NCBI GenBank assembly: GCA_020444065.1
Contig: JAHLLQ010000001.1
Coordinates: 1,199,721 to 1,263,720 of the forward strand
Reading direction: 5' to 3'
Source of the DNA: a bacterium
GTDB lineage: Bacteria > Sumerlaeota > Sumerlaeia > SLMS01 > JAHLLQ01
Length of the DNA: 64,000 nt
Shown: positions 1-9,002 of the stretch, one piece after another
How the letters are laid out: each line of letters starts with the position of its first letter
How positions within the stretch are numbered: the first letter of the stretch is position 1
The notes under the pieces: model-generated
Databases searched by the model: none
What the model was told of the DNA's origin: nothing
Seen by the model: only the letters and a program-made list of their open reading frames with translations
Position numbers and translations under genes: made by a program

Positions 1-1
1 C

Positions 2-496
2 CTCCGCGATCTCCGTCTGCGTTCAGACGACGCGCCGTTCTATGCACGGCCATGGTATTGGGTGCTGCACGGCGGTGCACTGCTTCTGGTCGTTGCGGCC
101 GTTAGTTGGGTTGCCAACGTCCGGCGGCTGCACGCGGACCCGGTGGCCTATCACGCGAAGCGCGCCGATCGCCGCGCACAGGAAGCATTGCGCGAAGCCG
201 AGAAGGTCAAGGGGCAGGGAACGCGCGAGGAATACTACTCCGCGCTGGCCCAAGGCATCCTGAACCGAGTCGCCGCTATCACTGGTCGACAAGCATCCGG
301 CCTGACCGCAGACGACGCTTTGAAGGAACTGCGCAGCCAGGGCGTCGAGGAAGATGACCTGACGCGATTGAGCCAATTGCTGGATCGATGCGATGCGATG
401 CGATACGCCCCTGAATCCGCCGACAATGATCGCGAGAAAGATCTGCAGGGAGCCCGGGCACTGATTACCGAGTTGGGAAAGGGGAAGAAGCGATGA
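2..496 (+). CDS. batD: BatD-type oxygen-tolerance protein, C-terminal part (5' end outside window)
   Basis: The reading frame is open from the first bases of the window, so the gene starts upstream and only the last ~165 residues are present. They hold a membrane segment (the Leu/Val/Ala-rich stretch after RPWYW) and a cytoplasmic helical tail with the YYSALAQGIL and LLDRCDAMRYAP patterns typical of BatD C termini. BatD proteins are membrane-anchored parts of the Bat (aerotolerance) system encoded with MoxR ATPase and VWA proteins. The stop overlaps the next start (ATGA), so it is translationally coupled to the batE-like gene. The family call is from recognition of the tail plus the BatE neighbour; the diagnostic N-terminal domains are not visible. 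Confidence 0.7.
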   Translation, partial: LRDLRLRSDDAPFYARPWYWVLHGGALLLVVAAVSWVANVRRLHADPVAYHAKRADRRAQEALREAEKVKGQGTREEYYSALAQGILNRVAAITGRQASGLTADDALKELRSQGVEEDDLTRLSQLLDRCDAMRYAPESADNDREKDLQGARALITELGKGKKR

Positions 497-1269
497 ACCG
501 GGCCGCTCGCATACTCGTGCTCCTTCTTGGCGCCATTCTCCTCGCCGTCTCCTCCCCTGCCGAAGAGCTCACAGTCGATATTGCCCAGAATCGCTTCGAC
601 GAGGCCAACGAATTGTACCAGCAGGGCCAATACCAGGAGGCGTTCGAGGCCTATCGCACACTGTATCGCGATGGGATCGAGAATCCACAGGTCCTGGCAA
701 ACGCAGGAAATGCGGCGTATCGGGCGGGCGATGTCGGACAAGCCGTTGTCTTCTACAAGCGCGCCCTGCGTCTGGCACCTGGCTACAGCATGCCGCGCCA
801 GAATCTGCAGCTCGTCGAGCCTTCGACCAATGTCCTCGAGGGTGCGAGCATGACAAGCCTTGTATCCCAGTGGTTCAGTGGAACCTATCGGATGTTCTGG
901 ATCGTGCTCGCCGAGCTGACATTCCTCGCATTCCTGATAACGCTCTTTGCATTCGGACGCAGCGAGCCGCACACCGACACCCGAGCCGCATGGGGCAGCC
1001 GAGTAGCCTGGGTTGCGCTGCTTCTGATCGCCACGTCGGGGCTGCTGACCCTTCATATCTCAGCCGGAGATTCCGGCGGCGATGCCGTCGTTATCGAAGA
1101 CAAATCTATCACACGCAGCGGCCCCGGGGAGAAGTTCTTCCAGCAATTGGAACTCCCCTCGGGAACGGTTCTCGACCTTGTCCGATCCCCCGAACGCGGC
1201 TGGGTACAGTTCAAGCTACTGGATGGGCGGAGCGGCTACATCCGTACGGATGCCATCGAGCGAATCTAG
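493..1269 (+). CDS. batE: BatE-like TPR and SH3 domain membrane protein
   Basis: The 258-residue protein begins with a signal-like hydrophobic segment (residues 6-22). TPR helices follow at about 25-105 (FDEANELYQQGQYQEAFEAY and the next repeat). Two membrane helices lie near 130-155 and 170-190, and a C-terminal bacterial SH3-like domain at about 195-258 has the SGTVLDLVRS and GWVQFKL strands. This is the usual BatE architecture. The ATG overlaps the stop of the upstream batD-like gene by four bases. The product should sit in the cytoplasmic membrane with the TPRs outside, helping assemble a Bat complex; the exact role of Bat proteins is not settled. Confidence 0.8.
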   Translation: MNRAARILVLLLGAILLAVSSPAEELTVDIAQNRFDEANELYQQGQYQEAFEAYRTLYRDGIENPQVLANAGNAAYRAGDVGQAVVFYKRALRLAPGYSMPRQNLQLVEPSTNVLEGASMTSLVSQWFSGTYRMFWIVLAELTFLAFLITLFAFGRSEPHTDTRAAWGSRVAWVALLLIATSGLLTLHISAGDSGGDAVVIEDKSITRSGPGEKFFQQLELPSGTVLDLVRSPERGWVQFKLLDGRSGYIRTDAIERI

Positions 1270-1470
1270 GCTCCCGACCGCGTTATTCACATCTGAACAC
1301 TGGTCTGGAAGAATCCTGTATTCCGAGTGATTTATCTGTAAGTTGCGCATAATCGTTGCATTCCCCACATGTATTCATGAGATTTTAGGCCGTGGGCCGG
1401 GATACCACGGGATAAAGTTGACGACTGCAGACAGTAGAAACCGGACGAAAATCGGAACAAGGTGCGGACT

Positions 1471-2676
1471 ATGGCGAGGAATGAAAAGCGAAAGACCGAG
1501 GTGTTGATCGTCGGAGCAGGGCCGGTTGGCCTGATGACGGCGGTCTGTTTGGCGGAGCGTGGGGTGAAGGTCGCCATCGTCGATCGCGAGCGCAGAACAA
1601 ATGTCCATAGCTACGCATTGGTGCTTCATCCACGGTCGCTTGATCTGCTGGAAGAGGCCGGCGTCGTCAATGAGTTGATCCCCGTCGGCTATCGGGTCGA
1701 TCGCCTCGGCGTCTACGATAACGATGTCCACCGCGCCACGCTCAATTTCTCGAAGCTTCAGAATGCCTACCCCTTTGCGCTGTCGATTCCGCAAAGCCGC
1801 CTTGAGACAATCCTGGAACGCCGGCTCGCGGATCTTGGAGTCAAGGTCCTCTGGAACCACGAAGTCGAAACCATCGAGCAAACCGGCGACGGCGTGGAAG
1901 CCTCCATCGACCATATCGAAGAAATCCCCAAGGGCTACCCAATCATGCAGATGCATCGGGTCGTCACGTCGACATCGACGTTCCACGCAGACTATGTGGT
2001 GGGGACCGATGGCTACAATTCGCTGACGCGCAAGCTTCTCCAGATCGAGTACCAGGATCTCAACGAAGCGCAGGTCTTCTCCGTCTACGAGTTCCACACG
2101 GACATGAACCTCGACAACGAGGTGCGGCTGACGCTGTCGCAGGACACCGTTAACGTGCTGTGGCCGATGAAGGACGGCCGCTGTCGCTGGAGTTTCGAGT
2201 TGAAGCCCGGCGAAAGCCACAATCACTCGAACAACGCATTGTCGCACTTCATCGAAGAAAGAGCCCCGTGGTTCACCAGTCGCCCGGAGCACGTCGAGTG
2301 GTCCGCCCGGGTGCGATTTGAACATCGCCTGGTCACGCAGTTCGGCCGGGATCGAGTTTGGCTCGCTGGCGACTCCGGACACCTGACCAGCCCCGTCGGT
2401 TGCCAAAGCATGAACGTTGGCCTCATCGAGGGACACGATCTCGCATGCCGCCTCTTCGAGATTCTGAGGAACAACGGTTCCGAGGAATCGCTGAGCGAGT
2501 ACAACGCGAACTGCACTGAGATGTGGAAGCGACTGCTGATGCGCGATGGCGATCCGCAGCCCTCGGAAGGCGCAAACGAATGGACCGCCGGGCAAGGACG
2601 TCGACTTCTCCCCTGCATCCCTGCCGCTACTCGCCAGCTTGAAGTCCTGATGGATCAGATCGGGCTGCAGTTCTGA
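1471..2676 (+). CDS. FAD-dependent aromatic-hydroxylase-type monooxygenase
   Basis: A 401-residue flavoprotein of the PheA/TfdB/UbiH-like class A monooxygenase family. The FAD dinucleotide motif GAGPVGLMTA lies near residue 15, the DG motif region (GTDGYNSLTRK) in the middle, and the GD motif (GDSGHLTSPVGCQSMNVG) near residue 300. The ATG at 1471 is chosen over the in-frame GTG at 1462 because AAGGTG lies eight bases before it. Substrate is unknown. It precedes the DUF2064 gene by 10 bases, so the two probably form an operon. A halogenase or geranylgeranyl-reductase-type role cannot be excluded from motifs alone. Confidence 0.8.
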   Translation: MARNEKRKTEVLIVGAGPVGLMTAVCLAERGVKVAIVDRERRTNVHSYALVLHPRSLDLLEEAGVVNELIPVGYRVDRLGVYDNDVHRATLNFSKLQNAYPFALSIPQSRLETILERRLADLGVKVLWNHEVETIEQTGDGVEASIDHIEEIPKGYPIMQMHRVVTSTSTFHADYVVGTDGYNSLTRKLLQIEYQDLNEAQVFSVYEFHTDMNLDNEVRLTLSQDTVNVLWPMKDGRCRWSFELKPGESHNHSNNALSHFIEERAPWFTSRPEHVEWSARVRFEHRLVTQFGRDRVWLAGDSGHLTSPVGCQSMNVGLIEGHDLACRLFEILRNNGSEESLSEYNANCTEMWKRLLMRDGDPQPSEGANEWTAGQGRRLLPCIPAATRQLEVLMDQIGLQF

Positions 2677-2686
2677 GGATCCGGCG

Positions 2687-3370
2687 ATGGGCCGCCCCGT
2701 TGTTGTGATGTTCGTCCGCGAACCGGAGCCGGGACGCTCGAAGACTCGGCTCGCCAGCGGCTGTACTCCAGTGCAGGCCGCGAATCTCTATCGCATCATG
2801 GTCGAAGTGTTGCGCGATCGGCTGCTTCCTCATGCCGGTTGCGAGTACGATCTGTGGATCTACGCCACGCCGGCGAAGGCCGCGTCACGAATCGGCGCAT
2901 GGCTTCTTGGTGGTTCTCGCAGGGAAGGGACGCGCGTCCTTGCGCAGCCCGACGGCGATCTGACCGGGCGTCTTGAGAATGCCGGGGAACGCGCCACACA
3001 AGCTGAAGCCGACGCGATTGTATTCATTGGCTCCGACTGTCTGGAACTCACTCATGAGGACATTGTCGAAGCGCTGGCTCGCTTGGATGGGGCCGATTCC
3101 TCAATCGGCCGCGCGACCGATGGCGGATTCTGGATTCTAGCGATTCGCCGCTGGATGCCGCGCCTCTTCCACAACGTCGAGTACAGCAGCCGCTACACCT
3201 GCGGGCAGATGCTGGCGCAACTAAGGCGCTTTGGAATGCCGGCCGTGCGACTCGACGAGCGCACGGACATCGACAAATTCGAAGACCTCGCGCAACAATC
3301 CGATCACATCAAGGCTGAGTTGCGTCGTCGTGCGGCAGAAGCCGGCCTCGATATTCCTTCTATCCCCTGA
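2687..3370 (+). CDS. DUF2064 / TIGR04282-type glycosyltransferase-A-fold protein
   Basis: This 227-residue protein carries the N-terminal pattern MFVREPEPGRSKTRLA typical of DUF2064 (nucleotidyl/glycosyl-transferase A fold). It also has the central FIGSDCLELTHEDI metal-site region and the DGGFWILAIR segment. The family is annotated in some genomes as arsenosugar-biosynthesis glycosyltransferase (TIGR04282), but no arsenic gene is nearby. It lies 10 bases after the monooxygenase gene, ends 8 bases before a strong terminator hairpin, and is probably co-transcribed. Substrate is not inferable. Confidence 0.75.
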   Translation: MGRPVVVMFVREPEPGRSKTRLASGCTPVQAANLYRIMVEVLRDRLLPHAGCEYDLWIYATPAKAASRIGAWLLGGSRREGTRVLAQPDGDLTGRLENAGERATQAEADAIVFIGSDCLELTHEDIVEALARLDGADSSIGRATDGGFWILAIRRWMPRLFHNVEYSSRYTCGQMLAQLRRFGMPAVRLDERTDIDKFEDLAQQSDHIKAELRRRAAEAGLDIPSIP

Positions 3371-3377
3371 AACAGAA

Positions 3378-3410
3378 GAAGGCCGAATGGCGTTCTGCCA
3401 TCCGGCCTTC
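3378..3410. terminator. Bidirectional terminator hairpin between convergent genes
   Basis: A 13-base inverted repeat (GAAGGCCGAATGG with CCATCCGGCCTTC, one mismatch) with a short loop sits between the stop codons of the DUF2064 gene and alanine dehydrogenase. It can serve both directions. Confidence 0.75.
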
Positions 3411-3433
3411 ATGAAACGACTTGTCGAACTGCG

Positions 3434-4549
3434 TCAGTTGAGGATGGAATCCACGTCCGAGGATTCCATGCCGAACGCATCGGCGACGGCCTTGTAGACA
3501 ATCTTGCCATCGGCGACATTGAGGCCGAGCTTGAACAGCGGATCCTGCTTCAGGGCTTCAGGATAGCCCGCATTTGCAAGGCGAAGCAGGTACGGAAGCG
3601 TCGCATTGGTCAATGCAAACGTCGACGTGCGCGCCACAGCACCCGGCATGTTCGTCACGCAGTAGTGGATGATGCCTTCGTACTCGTAGACGGGATTCGT
3701 GTGGCTGGTGGGCTTGGAGGACTCGAAGCATCCGCCCTGGTCAATCGCGACGTCGACCATCACGGCGCCCTTTGGCATCAGCTTCAGGTGCTCCTTGCGG
3801 ATCACGTGGGGGGCTTTCGCACCGGTCAGATAAACGCCGCCAATAACGACATCGACGGACTCCAGTTGGTCGCACACGTTGTAATCCGAGGCGAACAAGG
3901 TGCTGACATTGGCGGGCATCACGTCATCCAGGTAGCGCAAACGATCGAGGTTCACATCGAGGATCGTGACGCGTGCGCCGAGACCCGCAGCCATCTTGGC
4001 CGCGTTGGTCCCGACGACACCACCGCCGATGATCATCACGCGGGCAGGCTTCACGCCCGGAACGCCGCCGAGCAACGTACCGCGCCCACCGTGGATTTTC
4101 TCGAGGTATTTCGCGCCCTGAAGCGTCGACAGACGGCCGGCGATTTCACTCATCGGAGTCAGCAGCGGCAAAGCGCCCTTCTTGTCCTCGACGGTTTCGT
4201 AGGCGATGCACTTGGCGCCGCACTTCATCATCGCCTCGGTCAGCTCTTTGCCGCTGGCGAAGTGGAAATACGTGAACAGCACGTGGTCGGCGCGAATGTG
4301 CGGCCACTCGGACGGCTGGGGTTCTTTGACTTTGGCGATGATCTCGGCCTGGTCCCAGACTTCCTTGGCGGTCGCCGCGACCTCGGCCCCAACGGCCGTG
4401 TAGTCGGCATCGGAGATCCCGATTCCCGTTCCGGCGCCCGATTGGACGACCACTCGATGGCCGTTTCGCACAAGGTCCTTCGCCCCAGCCGGGACGACCG
4501 CTACGCGATGTTCCTGGTCCTTAATTTCCTTCGGAACGCCAATAATCAT
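3434..4549 (-). CDS. ald: Alanine dehydrogenase
   Basis: A full-length (371 aa) NAD-dependent L-alanine dehydrogenase, converting alanine to pyruvate and ammonia reversibly. The N-terminal MIIGVPKEIKDQEHRVA is diagnostic. Catalytic Lys75 (KVKEP) and His96 (TYFHFA) match family numbering, and the NAD-binding GGGVVGTNAAKMA and the NMPGAVARTST active-site segment are intact. A GGAGAG Shine-Dalgarno precedes the ATG. It is transcribed alone, divergently from galE. No glycine-riboswitch-like or other leader was recognised upstream. Confidence 0.95.
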   Translation of the reverse strand: MIIGVPKEIKDQEHRVAVVPAGAKDLVRNGHRVVVQSGAGTGIGISDADYTAVGAEVAATAKEVWDQAEIIAKVKEPQPSEWPHIRADHVLFTYFHFASGKELTEAMMKCGAKCIAYETVEDKKGALPLLTPMSEIAGRLSTLQGAKYLEKIHGGRGTLLGGVPGVKPARVMIIGGGVVGTNAAKMAAGLGARVTILDVNLDRLRYLDDVMPANVSTLFASDYNVCDQLESVDVVIGGVYLTGAKAPHVIRKEHLKLMPKGAVMVDVAIDQGGCFESSKPTSHTNPVYEYEGIIHYCVTNMPGAVARTSTFALTNATLPYLLRLANAGYPEALKQDPLFKLGLNVADGKIVYKAVADAFGMESSDVDSILN

Positions 4550-4808
4550 GATACTCTCCGATCAGCGAATTCTTGTCCCGCAAGCAACGGAAACCTCGTG
4601 TCATAGTAAGATCGGAGGCCTGGAGTCAAATGAAACTCGCATCGAAAACGACTGTGCGCGGGGGCGGGATTTGCAGGATGAACGAGATTCCGGGTGACGT
4701 CCCTTCTCGTGGATCTTGTCAATCCTGTCCAACTCGTTCTTCCCCTTGCGCCAAATCGGGGCGCGCCCTCGTTATAGGTTCAACATTCAGCAAGGACGAA
4801 TCGAGACG
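4550..4808. promoter_or_regulatory. Divergent promoter region between ald and galE
   Basis: This 259-base stretch holds no credible gene. It separates two divergent start codons and so must carry both promoters. AAGGACG lies ahead of galE and GGAGAG ahead of ald; no confident -35/-10 pair could be picked by eye. Confidence 0.4.
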
Positions 4809-5792
4809 ATGAACATCCTGGTGACAGGCGGGGCAGGCTATATCGGGAGCGCCACAGTCGAGGCGCTGCGTGCGCGCGGCGATCAGGTTGCGGTCGTGGA
4901 TAATCTATCGACCGGGCACAGGGAAGCGCTCTTCGACGATGTGCCGTTCCACAATCTGGACCTGCACGATATCCGCGGTCTGGCGGAAGTCATGGAAGGC
5001 CGCGAGATCGAAGCCGTCGTTCACTTCGCCGCGTTTTCGCTGGTCGGCGAATCCGTCCAGAATCCTGAGAAGTACATGCACAATAACGTCGGTGGAACAA
5101 TCGCTCTGCTGAGCGCCATGCGTGCCGCGAATGTCCAGCGCATCGTCTTTTCGTCCACCGCCGCCACTTACGGCGAGCCCGAAGCCGTGCCCATCACGGA
5201 AGACCAGCGCACGGCCCCGACGAACCCGTACGGACTGACCAAACGCTTCATGGAGCAGGTCATGGAGACGTACGAGGAACCGTTCGGTCTTCGGTCGGTT
5301 TGCTTGCGGTACTTCAACGCGGCCGGCGCCACGCCGAACCGCGGTGAAGATCATCGCCCTGAGTCCCATCTGATTCCGTTGGTTCTGCAGGTGGCGCTTG
5401 GGCAGCGCGAGAGCATCGCAATCTTCGGAACCGATTACGACACGCCCGATGGGACATGCATTCGCGATTACATTCACGTCGAGGATCTGGCCGATGCGCA
5501 TCTGCGCGCGCTGGATTACCTGGCAAAGGGCGGGGCCTCGCTGAAGTGCAATCTTGGCAATGGCGATGGCCACAGCGTGCGTGAGGTCATCGACATCTGC
5601 CGCGAGGTCACCGGCCATGCGATCCCTGCCATCGAATCGCCGCGTCGCGCAGGCGACCCGAGCAAACTCGTCGCCTCGGCCGGGCGCGCGCGCGAGATTC
5701 TGGGCTGGAATCCGAAGAAGGGTGACCTTAAGACGATCGTCACTGATGCCTGGAACTGGCACAGTAACCATCCCGACGGATATGGGGGATAG
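4809..5792 (+). CDS. galE: UDP-glucose 4-epimerase
   Basis: A 327-residue extended short-chain dehydrogenase interconverting UDP-glucose and UDP-galactose. NAD-binding GGAGYIGS lies at residues 7-14, NLSTGHREAL at about 36, and the catalytic SSTAATYG and NPYGLTK (YxxxK) segments in the middle. The nucleotide-sugar loop includes YFNAAGA, and TCIRDYIHVEDLADAH lies in the C-terminal half. The ATG at 4809 is preferred over upstream in-frame codons because the Rossmann strand begins immediately there and AAGGACG precedes it. It supplies UDP-galactose for envelope glycans; the downstream membrane gene follows closely. Confidence 0.95.
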   Translation: MNILVTGGAGYIGSATVEALRARGDQVAVVDNLSTGHREALFDDVPFHNLDLHDIRGLAEVMEGREIEAVVHFAAFSLVGESVQNPEKYMHNNVGGTIALLSAMRAANVQRIVFSSTAATYGEPEAVPITEDQRTAPTNPYGLTKRFMEQVMETYEEPFGLRSVCLRYFNAAGATPNRGEDHRPESHLIPLVLQVALGQRESIAIFGTDYDTPDGTCIRDYIHVEDLADAHLRALDYLAKGGASLKCNLGNGDGHSVREVIDICREVTGHAIPAIESPRRAGDPSKLVASAGRAREILGWNPKKGDLKTIVTDAWNWHSNHPDGYGG

Positions 5793-5848
5793 TGGCCCGA
5801 TGCCCGTGGCGTTCGCTCGCCGCCGGCTGCTCGCCACTTGCTACATCG

Positions 5849-6952
5849 ATGCAGAAGATCGCCCTCAGAAGCATCCCCGACTGGTTCGCCCAGGGTTGGA
5901 ATGACTGCAATTCCGACTGGGGAAACATCGCGCAGTTTGGCGCGGTGGCCTTCGGCGTGCGCGTGGCGATGGAGATGATCGTCCGCGGGTTCCAGTTCGC
6001 GGGTCAGGTTCTCGGAAATGTGCAGTTCGATGTGGCGGTTTCGGTTCCGCTCGGCTTTCTCTACTCGGCGTTGATCGGATGCGGACTCAGCGGCGTCGCG
6101 CTGGCTCGGCTGCACGGAAGGGATGCCGAGTGGGATGACTTCAAACAGGATGTGCCAACGTACGTTCAGGCGATCCTCGCTGACGTCCTGGCTTCGCTCG
6201 GGATGTTCATGGTGGTGGGCATACTGTCGGGGCTCTTCTTCCTGCCGGCAATTCTGGAGGCATCAAAGACAAGCGGCCCGCCGGATGACGGGATCATGGC
6301 AGTGTCCATGATACTCGGGATGATCGTCGCGGTCGTTGGGCTGATCATCTTTGCGCCCTTTAAGATGTTCGTCATTCCACTGACCGTCGACAAGCGCATG
6401 GATTTCTGGTCCGCGATCCGGACGAGCTTCGATTGCGTGCGGCGCGACTGGTTCGGGCTCGCGCTGTTCAATGTTCTGATCTTCCTTATCCTCACGATCT
6501 CGAACTGCTGCTGCATTCTGGTGATCTTCCTGATGCCGCTTTACTATGCGATGCTAATGGCATCGTACCGGAGCTACTTCGGCCTGGAGCCGGACCGCTA
6601 TCGGCCGAGTTGGCTTGATCCGCCACAGACATCCGCTTACTTCTCGCAGTACGATGGCCCGCGGCCGTTCGGCGATTACACCGGCGATCGGGGCGACCCG
6701 CGGATTCGCCCGGCCGATCCAGGGAAGATCAGCCCCTGGACACCTCCCCCTCCCGAGGCCACCGAATCCGAGGCAGGCCCCATGATGCCGCCGCCCGAAT
6801 CGACGAATGCCCCCATGCCGAAGCGCCCGCCCGAAGACGGAAACGGCGACCCGCCGTCCTTTCCCTTTGCGCCACACCCACCCGAGGGACCACCATCTCC
6901 CCAGAATGAACAGGGGGTGGAGAAGCCCCCGGAGGGACCGCCGCCGGAATGA
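5849..6952 (+). CDS. Polytopic membrane protein with proline-rich tail
   Basis: A protein of about 367 residues with four or five hydrophobic segments (for example GMFMVVGILSGLFFLPAIL, LGMIVAVVGLIIFAPF and ALFNVLIFLILTISNCCCI). A long C-terminal Pro/Glu/Gly-rich, probably disordered tail ends in PPEGPPPE. The arrangement resembles DUF4013-like membrane proteins, but no firm family was recognised. Start is uncertain: a GTG at 5792 overlapping the galE stop has a G-rich Shine-Dalgarno-like run, while ATG 5849 gives a more natural N terminus. The stop overlaps the next gene by four bases. Confidence 0.65.
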   Translation: MQKIALRSIPDWFAQGWNDCNSDWGNIAQFGAVAFGVRVAMEMIVRGFQFAGQVLGNVQFDVAVSVPLGFLYSALIGCGLSGVALARLHGRDAEWDDFKQDVPTYVQAILADVLASLGMFMVVGILSGLFFLPAILEASKTSGPPDDGIMAVSMILGMIVAVVGLIIFAPFKMFVIPLTVDKRMDFWSAIRTSFDCVRRDWFGLALFNVLIFLILTISNCCCILVIFLMPLYYAMLMASYRSYFGLEPDRYRPSWLDPPQTSAYFSQYDGPRPFGDYTGDRGDPRIRPADPGKISPWTPPPPEATESEAGPMMPPPESTNAPMPKRPPEDGNGDPPSFPFAPHPPEGPPSPQNEQGVEKPPEGPPPE

Positions 6953-7179
6953 ACCGGGAAGAAGCTCTGGCCGCTGACTACCGCTGCCCGAAATGCCGCG
7001 GACAGCAATGCCGGTTCGAGCACGTCAACCTGCCTCACGGCAGACTTCCCATCCACACCGGTCGGTACCTGGCTGTAACTTGCCACCTGTGCGGTTACAC
7101 CGAGTTCTACGACCAGGCAGTTTCCGAATCTGCCGAAGAACCCACGGGCGACGAGGAAATCGCCCCGGAAGGCACCTGA
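6949..7179 (+). CDS. Small zinc-ribbon protein (DUF2082-like)
   Basis: This 76-residue protein has two CxxC knuckles, CPKC near residue 13 and CHLC near residue 45. The second is followed by GYTEFYDQ, the hallmark CGYTE pattern of the DUF2082 / Zn_ribbon_13 family of predicted nucleic-acid-binding proteins. The ATG overlaps the upstream stop and the stop overlaps the next ATG, so it is embedded in a coupled three-gene operon. Ligand and function are unknown. Confidence 0.75.
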   Translation: MNREEALAADYRCPKCRGQQCRFEHVNLPHGRLPIHTGRYLAVTCHLCGYTEFYDQAVSESAEEPTGDEEIAPEGT

Positions 7180-7706
7180 TGAGTATGCGACGCGCCATTT
7201 TGCTGATCCTGATTGCGGCGCTGGCAATGGCCGGCTGCTCCAGCACCAAGGTCTATCGACTGACCGAGGAACGCTTTCCGGCCACGAAGAACCCGGACGA
7301 CGTCCGTCTGTTCCTCGGCCAGGTTCAGCGGCCACACATTCGGATCGCGTACGTGAACTCGTACCTGGATCGCGAGAAGACCGTTCTGACGAAGCGCGAC
7401 CAGTTGCAGGATCTGCGGCGCCGCGCGGCGAAGCTCGGCGCCGAGGCCGTCGTGAACGTGCAACTTCTGCGCGAGAAACACGAAGGCTTCGAGATGGATC
7501 CGACCGTGCCGTTCAGCGCTCTGCGCCAGGGACAGTACAACCTCTACTTCCTGCGCGGCACCGCAATACGGTACGTCTCCGAAGAAGAAGCCCAGGCCGC
7601 CGAAGCAGCCGAGTACCCGGAATCGACCTTCAACATCGACACCATCCCGGAAGTCGACACCGAAGACGCCCCGCTTCCCGATCCCCCGCCGAACGAAGGG
7701 TACTGA
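7179..7706 (+). CDS. Putative lipoprotein
   Basis: A 175-residue protein with a type II signal peptide: MSMRRAILLILIAALAMAGC, lipobox cysteine at about residue 20. The middle region (LRRRAAKLGAEAVVNVQLL) resembles the YbjQ/YdgH-type pattern of small secreted proteins in which an alanine-rich helix precedes an AVVNV strand; this similarity is weak. The tail is acidic and proline-rich. The start overlaps the preceding zinc-ribbon stop by one base (TGATG). Its stop is only seven bases from the convergent marC stop. Confidence 0.7.
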   Translation: MSMRRAILLILIAALAMAGCSSTKVYRLTEERFPATKNPDDVRLFLGQVQRPHIRIAYVNSYLDREKTVLTKRDQLQDLRRRAAKLGAEAVVNVQLLREKHEGFEMDPTVPFSALRQGQYNLYFLRGTAIRYVSEEEAQAAEAAEYPESTFNIDTIPEVDTEDAPLPDPPPNEGY

Positions 7707-7713
7707 GGGCTAC

Positions 7714-8355
7714 TCAACTAATCATCCCGAGCAGTGGCTTCAACCCATCGATGATCATTTGAACGCCGATGACGGCGAGGATCAGGCCCATCAGTCGTGT
7801 GATGACTCCGAGCGCGCCGGCGCCGATGAAGCTCACGAAGCGTTCGCCGAACACGAACAGCAGATAGGTAATCACGCACAGCACGGCGAACGCGGCGATG
7901 GTGATGCTCGTCTCCGCCACGCCGCCGTCGGCCGTGAAGCTCATCGCCGTTGCGATCGTGCCCGGCCCGGCGAGGATCGGCATCGCCAGCGGTGAAACCG
8001 CGACGCTGAGTTGGGCCTCGCGGCACTTCTGATTATCGCCCTCGTTCAGTTGGTGGACGCTCGATTGGTTGCCTTGCAGCATGTGATAGCCAATCAACGT
8101 CACCAGCAGCCCGCCCGTGATCCGAAAGGCCGGCAACGTGATCCCGAAGAGATGGAAGATGAGCTTCCCGGTGAGGGCAAAGAGTGCAATGATCGCGAAC
8201 GCCAAGGCAACGGATCGCAATGCAATCGCCTTCGATGTCTGGCGGTCGTCGCTGGCCGTGAGGCTCAGAAAGATCGGCACATTGGCGATCGGGTTCATGA
8301 TGGCAAAGAACCCCATGAACACGGTCGCTGCATGCAGAAAGAGTTTCGGCATCAC
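7714..8355 (-). CDS. marC: MarC family integral membrane protein
   Basis: A 213-residue UPF0056/MarC protein with six predicted membrane helices. The family start (FMGFFAIMNPIANVPIFLSLT) and the LAMPILAGPGTIATAM segment in the middle are characteristic. MarC was once linked to multiple antibiotic resistance, but that role is not established, so the transport substrate is unknown. It is the third gene of a minus-strand operon (PAS protein, rdgB, marC), 12 bases after rdgB. Confidence 0.9.
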   Translation of the reverse strand: MMPKLFLHAATVFMGFFAIMNPIANVPIFLSLTASDDRQTSKAIALRSVALAFAIIALFALTGKLIFHLFGITLPAFRITGGLLVTLIGYHMLQGNQSSVHQLNEGDNQKCREAQLSVAVSPLAMPILAGPGTIATAMSFTADGGVAETSITIAAFAVLCVITYLLFVFGERFVSFIGAGALGVITRLMGLILAVIGVQMIIDGLKPLLGMIS

Positions 8356-8367
8356 GCCTGGTTGCCC

Positions 8368-8979
8368 TTAGTCAGTGATCGCCTGGCCGATGACCTGCTT
8401 CTCGATTTCCTCGCGGATCGAGCGCATCGCGCGGCCGCGGTGGCTGATCTCGTTCTTTTCGTCCTCGGAGAGTTCGGCGAGGTGACGCTCTTCGCCTTCG
8501 GGAACGAAGATCGGATCGTAGCCGAATCCGCCTTCGCCGCGGGCCTCGGTGGCGATGCGGCCGTTCAGGAAGCCGCGGCGGATGATCTCTGCGCCGTCCG
8601 GCCCGACAAGAACCGCTGCGCAGACAAAGCGCGCGGTGCGATCTTCGGGATCTTCGACCTCCGACATCTTCATGAGGACTTTCGCGATGCGCTCGTCATT
8701 CGTCGGGGCATAGCGCGCGGAATGCATACCCGGATCGCCGGCCAGTTCGTCGACCTCGAGCCCGGAGTCGTCCGCCAGCGTCCACATCCCTGTGTGTTCG
8801 GCCCAGGCGCGCGCCTTGATCGCCGCGTTCGCCGCGTAGGTCGATCCGTCCTCGACCGGATCCGGTCCGTCGGGCCACTCCTTCGTGGTGTGCCACGTCA
8901 CATCGAGGCCCGCCAGGATTTGCTGGATTTCCTCGACCTTGTGGGCATTCCCCGTCGCAATCAGCAGATCGTTCGCCAT
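8368..8979 (-). CDS. rdgB: XTP/dITP diphosphatase (RdgB/HAM1)
   Basis: A 203-residue Ham1-family pyrophosphatase that hydrolyses non-canonical purine triphosphates to prevent their incorporation into DNA. Substrate-binding TGNAHKVEEI lies at residues 9-18, the ADDSGLEVDEL catalytic segment near 70, GGFGYDPIFVPEG near 150 and the C-terminal SHRGRAM. The ATG at 8979 has a perfect GGAGG six bases upstream; the frame stays open further upstream but that extension is not needed. It lies 23 bases after the PAS gene. Confidence 0.95.
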   Translation of the reverse strand: MANDLLIATGNAHKVEEIQQILAGLDVTWHTTKEWPDGPDPVEDGSTYAANAAIKARAWAEHTGMWTLADDSGLEVDELAGDPGMHSARYAPTNDERIAKVLMKMSEVEDPEDRTARFVCAAVLVGPDGAEIIRRGFLNGRIATEARGEGGFGYDPIFVPEGEERHLAELSEDEKNEISHRGRAMRSIREEIEKQVIGQAITD

Positions 8980-9002
8980 GTCACTTCCTCCGTTTGATGT
9001 CG

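Noticed and set aside
235..1056. Long minus-strand open frame (273 codons) over the bat genes
   Set aside because: It lies wholly opposite batD/batE, which have clear family features; high GC keeps the opposite frame open.
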